Origin: Diaporthe sp. PMI_573
Lineage: Eukaryota; Ascomycota; Sordariomycetes; Diaporthales; Diaporthaceae
NCBI GenBank assembly: GCA_021399435.1
Contig: JAJTUP010000139.1
Span: 1 to 64,000 of the forward strand
Direction of reading: 5' to 3'
DNA: 64,000 nt
The position numbers and the translations under genes were made by a program. Below the pieces are notes generated by a model. It did no database searches and was not told the origin of the DNA. It saw only the letters and a program-made list of their open reading frames with translations. This document shows, piece by piece, positions 52,446 to 62,222 of the stretch; the first letter of the stretch is position 1, and each line of letters begins with the position of its first letter.

Positions 52446-53131
52446 ATGATCCCTGCTGGCGGGCTCGACATAAAATCAACTGTGACGAAGGAGAGGGTGG
52501 CCTGGCGCGTCAGTATGTCGATGATCACAGCGCCCTCGAGTAGTGGACGCCAATGGTCGAACTCCACAGGCAAAAATGACCTCGAATCCGCCAACACAAA
52601 GCGCAAGGCTCAGAATCGTGCTGCGTAAGTCCTGCCGCACCCAAATCGTCCGGCACGACCGAATATGTGCTGTCTGCTCTATCCCATGGGACATCAGATG
52701 AGAATTTTCAGCTGTCTACTCTTGTCCCAGGTACTCTACACATGGTATGCTGACCTTGTCTGCGTTGTTGTAGTCAGCGGGCTTTCAGGGAGCGAAAGGA
52801 GCGACATGTCAAGGACCTCGAGGCGAAGGTCGCCTCCCTGGAGTCGGCACAGCATGAAATGGCCTCTGAGAACGAGAAGTTAAAGTTTGATCTCCAGAAG
52901 ATAATTATGGAGAAGGAGATGCTTGAGGCAACCACCTGCATCAATTGCGGGTACTCGCCCAGCCACGTCGACGCGCCGGTGACGACTGACCCACTGCAGT
53001 ACACTCCGACCGGCTTCTATACCCAAGTCGAGTCCCAATGTTCAGACGAAACCTCGAGTCACCGCATCGACACCAGCGACACCAGCGAAGGGCTCTTCAT
53101 GGCCAGCACGACGTGGGACTACTTCGTTTAG
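52446..53131 (+). CDS. AP-1-like (Yap/Pap1-type) bZIP transcription factor
   Basis: Two exons: 52446-52624 and 52774-53131, with a 149-nt intron (donor GTAAGT, branch TGCTGAC, acceptor TTGTAG) placed exactly inside the basic region. The spliced protein is 178 residues. The basic region (residues ~52-71) carries the fungal AP-1 signature NRAAQRAFRERKE across the splice, followed by a leucine zipper (~74-100). Fungal AP-1 factors bind TTACTAA/TGACTAA-like sites. The protein is much shorter than typical Yap1 and has only a Cys pair (CINC) after the zipper, not the cysteine-rich redox domains. That fits the small AP-1-like factors found near secondary-metabolite or stress genes. An upstream TATA-like CTATATAAA lies ~120 bases before the start. 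Confidence 0.82.
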
Positions 53132-53791
53132 GCACAGCCTCTACGGGAGGGGGGTTTGGTCGATATCTGTTAAATGGGCTTTCGTAGTATGTATGTACAA
53201 AGTGTATCGCGTAAACGATGGGTTCAATTGCGGCATATTGCATTCTGATGATCTAACTAGCTATCATAGTAAAGGGGGAGCTTCGTGCGACAGACATGTA
53301 GTCCCCGTCCTCTAAATTATGCAGCAGTCGTGTGCTGTACAATAAACCAAATAAGCCACCAAGTAGATTGGCACGTGGATTGACTAGCCCGTCGCTCGAG
53401 AAGTCGCTTGGGCGATCGACTGATTAGTCGATTAAAGTGCTTGCTGCGACGATTTCCTCCTGCATTTCCTTGCCGCCATCGCCGTCGCCGACGTCGTCGG
53501 CGGTTAGGTGATGCTGCGGAGTGTTGTATTTCTTTGTCCATGTTCCTCTCTGATGTGATTATGAGAATGTAAGATGTTTGTTGTCCAAGCGGGCAGTTCA
53601 TCCCTTTGCCACCAATAACAACGAAGAACAGGTCGACAGGTAAACACGCAAAAAACACGCCTGTCACGGTAAGTGTCCCTGCGTAATATTAAGTGAATGG
53701 AGGGCTGTGATTAGCTGCAGCTTTGCTTAGTCAACAAAGGCTTTAGGTCATCCAACAAGATATTTGGGATAATATTTCGAAGAGATGAAGC
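53132..53791. other. No confident gene
   Basis: A minus-strand 116-codon frame (53317-53667) contains an Arg-rich run encoded by a CGN-repeat (53470-53500); I regard it as low-complexity noise. Confidence 0.35.
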
Positions 53792-54148
53792 TTGGTTGTA
53801 GCCAGTTGTCAGTTTCGTACGGTCTGGTGGTTCTTCGATGACGCGACTCCACACTTTGACGGCAACGCTTATTCGTTCGGTTTAACATATCGTCCAAGGG
53901 ATCTTACCATTTACAGTGTTCACATTACACCACAGGAGCCTCGCGACAAAATACCAGGGTACAGAATTGTCGAGATCGAGATATATTCGATGGTAGCAAA
54001 GGTTCCTATCATGAGGCTATTTGTGCACACCGAAATATCAGAGACCTCGCGCGAGAGTATCGTGACAATATTGTTACTCAGGCTAGCTCACGGGCAGCGC
54101 AGTTGCGTGTCCCTAGTGTCTCACCCGCTCCGAGTCCTGAGCAAATGA
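53792..54148 (+). CDS. Uncharacterised fragment
   Basis: 118-codon plus frame. The first ~100 residues look protein-like (WWFFDDATPHFDG, YSFGLTYRPRDLTIYSVHI, RIVEIEIYSM), with alternating hydrophobic residues suggesting beta-strands. This faintly resembles the C-terminal part of fungal proteins that end in a beta-rich region followed by a short helix. No Met-led N-terminus fits, so it may be an internal exon or a relic. No family assigned. Confidence 0.3.
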   Translation: MVVASCQFRTVWWFFDDATPHFDGNAYSFGLTYRPRDLTIYSVHITPQEPRDKIPGYRIVEIEIYSMVAKVPIMRLFVHTEISETSRESIVTILLLRLAHGQRSCVSLVSHPLRVLSK

Positions 54149-54843
54149 TGCTCGCTTTCATACCGGATAACATATTTAGAAGACATTGCCGAGGCTTAAG
54201 GTTGTTGATAAATGTGTGCTGAGGTGGTAGTGGTTGAGGTACGCAATAAAACATAAAATATGAGGTATGAGGAGTTAAGTGTGTGGAGACTGAAGTCTCC
54301 AGACCCGTCTCTTTATACCTCTCTTCTCTCGGTAAGTTGGCTGGCCATTTCTTCTGGAGGCCTCTCGTAGCATCGGCACTCAAAATGAAGCCTGTCTCAG
54401 CCGGCTTGTCCTGGGCTGTATGTGTAGGCTCCTGGCACGGCTTTCTGGATGTGGCTAAGCACCTCCAATGCCTTAATCCATCACTCTCAGCCTATTCATA
54501 TCCGGGCTTGGCCAAGGGGCTCGCGTGAATCTGCCTGTCGGTTAGTCACGGGATATCAAATCGTTAGATGCTAAAAATTCTGACCGGCCTCTAGATCTGC
54601 CTTATGCTTGGTGGCAATGCCGGCCAGCGTGAAGTCGATAAAGAGGGAACGCGGCTGTGTAATGGACCCAGTCCAAGGATCGCGCTACTGCGGGACCAAG
54701 GGGCCTCAGGAAAATATATACCGAGCTGCAAGGGTTTGTTCTGCGGGAGAGAGGGGCGGGCTGTGGTGAACGTAGACTTTCCGTGTGAACCTGCGGACTG
54801 CACATCACCTGCCATGCCGGGCACTTTGTTATGATTCGCCTCC
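54149..54843. other. No confident gene
   Basis: Overlapping frames on both strands; none recognisable. Confidence 0.35.
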
Positions 54844-55131
54844 TTAGTCGTATGATGCATGTGGAGCGTCTAGGTACGATGTGATAAGACGGAGCCGCGA
54901 TGTGGTCGCTGTGCAGGGCTTCGACGCCTGGAAAAAATAGCAGTTCACACATTGTGATCCGCAAACCTCCTGGAGCTCTCGCATGCCTGCAGCTTCCGGG
55001 GGTAGGATCTTGCAGTTGTGCTTTCGTTCCAGAATCTTTGACTGGCATGGATTACAGTGCCGCTCTGCTTCCTCGTCAGCCCGCCTCGTCCGATCAGGGC
55101 TGCGAGCCTGAGCCTGGTGCAAGGACATCAT
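54844..55131 (-). CDS. Small cysteine-rich protein, possible zinc finger
   Basis: 95 residues from ATG 55131. A charged N-terminus (RTRRADEEAERH) is followed by a Cys-x2-Cys (CNPCQSK), a lone Cys, and a second cluster (CGSQCVNCYFF, later KPC). The Cys spacing suggests zinc binding. The first two thirds read like a conserved protein segment (SKILERKHNCKILPPE); the last ~30 residues do not, so an intron may follow. No named family. Confidence 0.4.
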   Translation of the reverse strand: MMSLHQAQARSPDRTRRADEEAERHCNPCQSKILERKHNCKILPPEAAGMRELQEVCGSQCVNCYFFQASKPCTATTSRLRLITSYLDAPHASYD

Positions 55132-55194
55132 AAGAGACTTCCTGTCTTGGTGGGAATGCGGCCAATCACTTCGCTCGATTACCTGACCTGGTGG

Positions 55195-55255
55195 ACTATT
55201 GGTCTGGACTGCAGTTTGGACTAATAGTCCAGTTTTTGGTCTGGACTATTAGGAG
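55195..55255. repeat. Local GGACTATT / GGTCTGGACT repeats
   Basis: Four copies of a GGACTA or GTCTGGACT word in direct and inverted orientation within 60 bp. Possibly a transposon end. Confidence 0.4.
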
Positions 55256-55321
55256 CGCTGACTCAACGTGAAGTCGTGTATTTCCAAGTAGGTTACTCGC
55301 AAACAAATTCGTTTCTATCAG

Positions 55322-55954
55322 CTAACCCAATGTGATCAGCAGTATGAAGATTAGTACAATGCCTGGCCATAGAAACCTCTCACGCCGGCCATCAGGAGCC
55401 AGATCGCCACGCTCGCCGCGGCTGCGTAAATCCACGACTCTGTTCTGGTCCACTCTGATAGGTTGGAAAGATTCACCCAATGGCGTAGTAAGTTCGGAAA
55501 GCCATTCGTCGTGATCCAAAAGCACCACCCCCATCAACCTTGAAAAGCAATCCAACCAGTAGACATTGCCGCTCCAAAGCTCATCAGTAATCCGTCTGGT
55601 GACGTCTTCGAGGCCCTCGTAATATGTTCCATTGCGCAATGTCTTTGGGAGGTAAGGATCCATAGCATCGATATGTCTGCTGACTTCCCCGAATCTCTTG
55701 TGGATGTAGCTGTCGGGCAGGTGGAGGTTCTTCGTCTCTCGGTTGTGTTGTATGAGACGGCCATAGTGCGCTTTTGTTTCTTCAAGCCAGTTATGAATGG
55801 CCTCGACAGTGCGTACCCACTGAAGAAGCTGGGCCGATTCTTCATGGTTTTGCCAGAACGACGACCCCAAGGACTCGTGCAGTCTGTCTCGGAGAAACTG
55901 AATAGATTCTCGGTCCCCACGATGCTCCATACTGATGGATTTGGTGAGTTGCAA
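55322..55954 (-). CDS. Tail-anchored protein of unknown function
   Basis: 210 residues from ATG 55954, or 202 from the second Met (MEHRGDRES). A helical, charged cytosolic part (QFLRDRLHESLG, LQWVRTVEAIHNWLEETKAHY) is followed by a Lys/Arg-containing linker and one C-terminal hydrophobic segment (FLWPGIVLIFILLITLG) that ends at the stop, the layout of a tail-anchored membrane protein. No catalytic motif or family recognised. Uninterrupted, with a natural amino-acid composition and no competing frame of similar quality. Confidence 0.55.
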   Translation of the reverse strand: MQLTKSISMEHRGDRESIQFLRDRLHESLGSSFWQNHEESAQLLQWVRTVEAIHNWLEETKAHYGRLIQHNRETKNLHLPDSYIHKRFGEVSRHIDAMDPYLPKTLRNGTYYEGLEDVTRRITDELWSGNVYWLDCFSRLMGVVLLDHDEWLSELTTPLGESFQPIRVDQNRVVDLRSRGERGDLAPDGRRERFLWPGIVLIFILLITLG

Positions 55955-56406
55955 AGGTCAATGGCTTGGTTTGGTAAGAGGTTAAGCAAGTTAATTCAGG
56001 CAGGTAGAAGAGCATCTTTGCCATCTCATAGCGAGACTGATAAAATCAGGGGATCAGGCCTTTTTATAATCCGAATGACATTCAACCACTGGGAGAGCGA
56101 CCCCACTTAGCTCGCTGCTTTAGCGACCCTGGCCCCGTATTCACGTCACGTGAACACTTCACCCCTCTATACGAGAGCCGAGCACCCACTACACCCGTGT
56201 GGGTGTATCTGACTTCAATATCGTAGGGTGATGATGAACCATGAGAGCAGGTTAATGTTCGGGATACGTTCAATACCATCAACACAGCGATAAGGGTTTC
56301 TGACAATCTCTTCAAGAGTGAATACTCGGATCATGTGCCAGGGTTGCATGATCGATCTAGGTCTACAGATTCCTTAATCATCCCGCCGCATGAATCAATT
56401 CCTAGA
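55955..56406. other. Upstream region of 55322-55954
   Basis: Probable promoter with a TTTTTATAATCCG at ~56062. No gene seen. Confidence 0.35.
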
Positions 56407-56502
56407 TCACGGTTTTTTGATTCCATCGCCACCGCAGTCACCACAATCAAACCCGCCCTTTTTTCCGCTGCCTTGACAGTTCGAACATTTTTGATCCGAC
56501 AT
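56407..56502 (-). CDS. 31-residue protein with two CxxCxGxG motifs
   Basis: From the ATG at 56502 the frame encodes a tiny protein with the pattern CSNCQGSG and CDCGGDG-like CGDCGGDG, that is, two CxxCxGxG units like half of the DnaJ zinc-binding domain. Two such units can bind one zinc ion. There is no J domain. An upstream in-frame ATG at 56637 would extend it to 76 residues, but the extra part is unlike the rest. Small free-standing proteins of this type occur in fungi; the function is unknown. Confidence 0.5.
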   Translation of the reverse strand: MSDQKCSNCQGSGKKGGFDCGDCGGDGIKKP

Positions 56503-56735
56503 CGGAAGTGCTCTCGAGGGGCACAATTGTGAGGATGCGTGTGCTATACCACGAGTCAGTGACAATCTCACCCCATTCTTGGGATTACGCACGTTACTCA
56601 ATCGAGCAATGCACGACCTGTAATATAAACGCACCATTGACAGCCAGGCAGCTAAGACACTTCGTAGGCAGCGTAGGCAACACAGGCAACCACAGAGATC
56701 AGTTTGAACTAATCAGCAGGGAAACCTAGAATTAT

Positions 56736-56831
56736 GTTGAAACGTTTGAAACCTTGAAACAAACATCTGGCTGGTTTCAATTGAAACATGGGACGGTCGG
56801 TTTCAGTTTCAATGAAACACCATTGAAACTG
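56736..56831. repeat. GTTTCAATTGAAAC-type palindromes
   Basis: GAAAC and GTTTC words alternate at least nine times in 95 bp, including a 14-bp perfect palindrome at ~56774. It fits subterminal repeats of the hAT remnant that follows. Confidence 0.6.
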
Positions 56832-57559
56832 ATACGTTTTTTTCCATCACTGCCTGGTTCAACTACAACAAGTCCCTAACGCACTGTCTGTTGACGAGGT
56901 CTGGACATGGAATCAGAGCCTGGGGAAAAGGAAGCGGTGAAGCTTCTTATATCGTCCAATGCCTTTATTTGTTACAAGTAGGGGGTTTTAGAATAATTAT
57001 TGAAATAGGACATTGGAAGTATATGGTACGAAATTATTCTTACACCGTGCCATCTCCTTATTTCGTTCAGCAGGTGTACCATATAGAGATGCACAAACTG
57101 GGTTTTTGAAATCAAAAGTCTGGTTCTCTATCGTGGAACTCGCACCACCGCCATACTTCATGAAGCTGGTCCACTTTGATTATAGGCCGGTTGTCGAAGA
57201 TGGTTGAGTTGGAAAGGAGGTTCTCAGGTATCCGCAGCAACCCTAGAAACGTCGGCCACCCTGCGATTCTCCTGAGGCCTCATGGGAGTTCACGTAGGCT
57301 AGGACTCCAAATACAGAAAGACGTCGATTTGACAATGTCCTCGGGGGACAACAAGAACAGCGCATCACTCACGACCTTGACATATATCTCAATCGGGTCC
57401 AACTTTATCAGTCGCGCAGAGACAAGGCAGTTAATGCAACGAGCAGAGTTATTGACGCGTTGGACCAGCGGATAAATAAATTTCAACTTGGATAGGAGAA
57501 TTATCATGCAATGGTTATCACTAACTACCAAAATACCAACTACTGTCCTTCTATACGTG
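56832..57559 (+). other. Decayed 5' part of the hAT remnant
   Basis: No intact gene. A frame without ATG is open from ~57297 to 57483 (QQEQRITHDLDIYLNRV, then AVNATSRVIDALDQR) and looks protein-like but unassigned. Confidence 0.3.
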
Positions 57560-58691
57560 GGTGGCTGTAATGACTCCGACGATCGATGCTGCTCGTCATG
57601 AGGCTTGGAGACGCAAAGGCCCGATTGGGAAGTTGCACAACTTTGTTGTCGTCATACATAAGTCCGACGTCCTCACGCAGCTGCTTCGGAAGTTGCAACA
57701 GGACCACTTCGATCGATCAACCAACCCTGACGGCAAGAGGAAACCAAAGGACACTATTCTCGATAACCTTACCCGGTGGCTTTCCCAACTCTACATGATC
57801 CGCCGAGCTATTGAGTTACGACCTTTTCTCGAACAGTTGTGGGAGAATCAGCATCAGGAATGGGAGAGCCTTGTCCGGAAAGGCAAGAAGAAGCGGTCAG
57901 ACATTCCATTATACCTTCGAGAGGAGAGCGAGATCAGGGCCACGGACTGGCAGGTCATTATTCTGTTCGAGACTGTGCTCCGTGTCTTTGAAGATGCTCT
58001 TCTTCGTCTCGAAGGCGACGGCAAGATTCGGACTCGAAAAGGTGGCCGCGAAGAGGCATACGGGACAGTGTGGCATGTGATCATTGCCTACGAATTTCTT
58101 CTCTCGAGAATGGAGGAATGGAAGGCAACCGCTGAACGATATCCCGATCCGGAGCACTTCAGAATTAACATCAACCTGGCTTGGAAGAAGCTTGACGAGT
58201 ATTACAACCTCTTGGATGAGACACCGGTCTATTATGCCGCAATCGCTCTACATCCTGCCTTCCGATGGGACTATATCGAGGACATATGGAGAGGTCGTTC
58301 GGACTGGATCATCAAGGCCAAGGATCTTGTACAAGAGCTTTGGGAGTCCACGTACAGGGAAATGCCGATCTCCGTTGAGGAAAGGTCTAGGCCGAAACGG
58401 AAATACCCTCGAATCTTCGAGTCGGAGATGGACAAGTACGAGAGAGACTGGCGAGAGGAATCGAGCAGTCAATTCGGAAGTCCGGCAGTAGCGAACCTTG
58501 GTGATGAGTGGCAACAATGGCAGCGATCTCGTGAGTTTGGGGACCACGAGGTGATGGACGCATTGGCGTTTTGGCACAGGAAGCGGGCAACTTACCCCCG
58601 GCTAGCTCAAATGGCCACAGTGCTCAAGATTCACGTCTTTTGCATATCGACGAAGCTCTGGCTCACAGCCGGCAGGTTGTACATACTATGA
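57560..58691 (+). pseudogene. hAT transposase, core fragment
   Basis: The 376-codon frame (first ATG 57561) reads a hAT core: AWRRKGPIGKLHNFVV (compare KLHNAVHFIR in the 31.3-kb copy), DNLTRWLSQLYMIRRAIEL, WQVIILFETVLRVFEDA, WKKLDEYYNLLDETPVYYAAIALHP and the usual linker (DEWQQWQRSRE) ahead of the C-terminus. The N-terminal half and BED finger are missing, and after 58620 the normal dimerisation motif is lost and the frame runs off. It is a different hAT family from the 30.7-kb copy. Long open frame but incomplete, so inactive. Confidence 0.85.
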
Positions 58692-60418
58692 TCTCGTCCT
58701 CCGCTTTGCCGTCGCGGTCATTACCAGCCATATTCCCTTTCATCCGCAGGCTGTCGATGCTCTTGCTAGGTCCTGTATGCTGCTCTTCCGCGGCTTGGGC
58801 CTTGTTTGCGCTCGAAACCCATGATGAAGTAGACTTCTGCTTGTTCAGGCTGTGGTTGAGTTGCACAATCCGATGGACAGCATCGTCCTTGCTAAACTGC
58901 CTGTTGCTAGATCTGGTCGCCTGGGTAAGCGCGGTTTGGTGCGCCGACCGGGCGGCTGAATACTATCGATCAGCCCATCTTAGCCACACAAATGATCGTG
59001 AATACTCGGAATACCAACCTTCCTCCGCTTCACGGAAAAGCTGATCACTCGGGGATGGGGAACGAGACATGTCAAAAGACGTGTTGTTGGTTGGGCAAGA
59101 AAATGTCGCCAGGGATAGTAGAGACATTAAATATGCGACTACAACACTGTCGACTAAGTTGCAGTAATTTAACGCCGATTAGGGTAAAAACTACTTGTTG
59201 TGGATAAATGACTATGGGCCTTATTTGTGTAATAGAATACTGTAAGATTGAATAGATTTGGAAATAAGAAAGCGAGGTAATGTGAATCGCAAAAGTGAAG
59301 GGAGACTACAGAAAGGCTTTGATGACGATGGAGGCTGCGCGAAAAGGAAGCAAAGTTAATATGCGGCCTCGGAGTGACTGGAGACGCTTAGTCAGCATGC
59401 AGCCTGAGAACCCTCTATTTCTGCCGGCGCGTATTTCCGTTCCTTTTGTCTGGTGCCCGAACAGAAGCCGAGCACGGCAGGATAGCCGTCATCAATCGTT
59501 CGCATTTCTGTTTGTATATGCTTTGATTTTGCAATTGGAGATCGCACCAGGTTGAAGTACATTACATATCAGAGAAAGACCGGAATCTTTTGATTCTTGC
59601 CACTATTAGTGTTGCTGAATCCTACATACTCCTGCTTACTGATGTAGCACTTCATTGGTCAATCTATGCACGTACGGTACAAGAATTCGTGTGCCGATCG
59701 GAGGAGAACGGAAGTACACAAGTTGTGAGCATGGATGCGGCAGTTCTCTGGGAATGGCTCCAGTACCCGACCAATGAAAATAGGTCATAATTGTCTGTTC
59801 TCCCACGCTCCCATTCCGCCATACATACTAGACTAGATTCCGGTCCAATTGTGTTTATCTGTATCTATGCCGAGGAATGGATGGACAGCTGACAGATATC
59901 TTATGCACATTGTCGAAGTCCTGGCGTTATAAATCTAACACATTCTAGAAGTACTGAGGGACTTTTAAAAGTATCCATGTTGCCATCCGAGAATCATTGT
60001 CTTTATGCAAAGTACAGTTTTCCGAAACTGTAGGCGAATGAGCAGCAAATTAGTTCAGGAACTGGCGAAAACAGTCCTTGGTCCAAAGGGTCAATGACCA
60101 CAGCTCTGGTGGCGTGTAGGGGAGCCGTTGCCTAAGACGACTACATGACTACTGCGTCGTATTCCTTTGGACCTGTCAAATCCCTAGGTCCTTACAGAAG
60201 TACACAAGTTATGGCAGTTGAGTAGACACAGAGACTTCTGTTAGAAATAGTCCTGGATTTGGGTAGAGCACGAAAATTATAATACATAAAACCCATGGTC
60301 GACCTTCAGCCAGAGAAATCGTCGTCCTTAAGGACATATTGTCATTCAATAACTATATTCAACAATCGCTGAAGAAATACACCCCTCCTTCCAAAACTCA
60401 AGTCCTTCACATTTTATC
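58692..60418. other. No gene seen
   Basis: A plus-strand frame 58571-59044 overlaps the hAT end and is probably non-coding. The rest is AT-rich spacer without recognisable features. Confidence 0.4.
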
Positions 60419-61212
60419 ATGTCACTCGCGGGATCCCTTGATTCAAACATGCATGGCAGCTTTAGTGGTGACAACCATAGGGGCACTTCAAACCCTTGTC
60501 GCACTGCAATTGTTTACCTACTGCTCAGGACTCGTTCAGCACTGATTCATATAACGATTCCGGAACACCTAGGACCAGTTCTCAGCGCGAGGCGTTTGTG
60601 TGCACACCAAATCAAGCCACTCCATGGAATCCTACAATCGTGGTTGCAAGATCTCCTAATGCGACACAAAATGCGACACAAAGGCCTGTTCGCAGCAGGA
60701 ACTATGCCACCCCGGAAGGCTGGGAGCGCCATCGAGAAAGGATAACTCAGATGTACTTGAAGAAGACGCTGAAAGAGGTCCTTGAAACAATGGAACAGGA
60801 CCACAACTTCGTCGCCACCGAGAGGATGTATAAAGCACGTCTTAAGGAGTGGGATGTCACAAAAAACATAACAGCAGATTACATTGCCAGTCTGCCATCA
60901 GAGGAACAGCGGAATGGTCTAGGGCCGGCACAACAGCAAACATCTCCTCACAACCATCTACAAGATCTCGTGACTACTACCGACCGTCCAGATGTCGAGC
61001 GAATCCGAAAATATATTAGCAGGGGAGCCGTCGGCCTCAATAACTTGTCAGACGCGTGGCGGAAGCTCTGGATTCCGAGCTCAAGAGCAATCCCTTTGAT
61101 ATCGTCAGTACGGATCCGCCGTAGGTTTGATGACAGACATATTGACCATAGGCCACTCCACAGTCTCAAAGATTTGTTTGTGCCTGGGAATAACTATTGT
61201 CAAGAACCATAA
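60419..61212 (+). CDS. Clr5-domain protein, possibly 5'-frameshifted
   Basis: The main frame (to the stop at 61212) carries a Clr5 domain at ~60700-60870: YATPEGWERHRERITQMYL, KTLKEVLETMEQDHNF, ERMYKARLKEWDVTKN. This N-terminal helix-turn-helix-like domain is found in many fungal regulators and in proteins linked to chromatin. The frame has no ATG upstream of the domain. A good start (ATG 60419, MSLAGSLDSNMHG) lies in the next frame and would join by a one-base slip near 60510. Downstream the protein is short (about 110 residues after the domain) and ends in basic, unstructured sequence. Either a small Clr5 protein with a sequence error or a decaying gene. Confidence 0.6.
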
Positions 61213-62222
61213 GGGCAAGTGAGACTCGATCCTTTGCCTGATTAATGTCTCGCTATCAAAACCAGCACAGTTTTTGCGTGGTAGTCTTGGAGGTACTGCC
61301 TAATCCTTTCGATAACGGGTCCAATTATCCTAACATCCACGCTCTTTGTAACTGGTTTTGTTTGCCTAGGCCGAGGAAGACCATGAGATGCCATGGGTGG
61401 CGAGCTGTTTACAATCCCGAGTGGTTCGTAGACTCGCAGGGTCCAGCACTTGAGCTTTTATTTTTGGGAGATGCGCATAGCCAAGGACCGTATACTCTGG
61501 TCAAGAAATGGCTATATATTGACCGCATTGGGTGATGATTTTCACCGGACTTCCGGCTGAGGCAACGGTGATGACTGGGGCGAGCTTCGAGGCGACGATC
61601 TTCAAGCGGCATCACCGCATCAAGGTCGCAAAGTAAAGCAACCAGCATATCTCACCTTTGCAGTGACAAGCCCGCCGCATAACATGTCTTCATATGGCTG
61701 TTCAGCGCGCTCGATGCCTCGCCGACAGCTCTGCTCGGATAGGTACTACCGGTTGCATAATAAGCTAACTTCATTCCGGTCTGTCCAGTATTTCATTGGC
61801 ATAAATAGCAACAGAAGTTGAATTGGTCTGGATTGAAAACAGAAAACGGATTTAAAAGATTGAGGAAGGAGAGAATTTAATTTCTTTGTTTTAGCAATAG
61901 GAAAATAGCCAGAGCGAATCAGCTTCTAAGCGCCGTGGAGTGCCTGGGATCGCGGCCAGGAGAGATTCAATCGAAGTGGCTTCGTACTTTAGAATGATGC
62001 ATCACCCATTTCTTCTCCCTCCCTCATTGCTCTCAATATACTTCCGTGCCGTCTGTAGTGGGATATGGAAAATCCGTTCTCCCCGAACTTCACCACATGT
62101 CTAGACTCATTGACTAGGTTATTCTATGCCGCAATTCCCTCCGCCTCTCAGACACGGCTTTAGCTGAAGAGAGGACTGACGTGTGGCATTCTCAATGGCC
62201 TCTCCCACCTCTTTCTTACACA
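61213..62222. other. Spacer and promoter of the BAH-PHD gene
   Basis: Short frames only (for example 61245-61535 plus). The last 300 bases probably hold the BAH-PHD promoter. Confidence 0.35.

Noticed and set aside
53317..53667. Arg-rich minus-strand frame with an eight-Arg run
   Set aside because: Generated by a short trinucleotide-like repeat at ~53470-53500; no other support.
58571..59044. 157-codon plus-strand frame after the hAT core
   Set aside because: It overlaps the hAT frame and gives a hydrophobic, low-information translation; likely non-coding.
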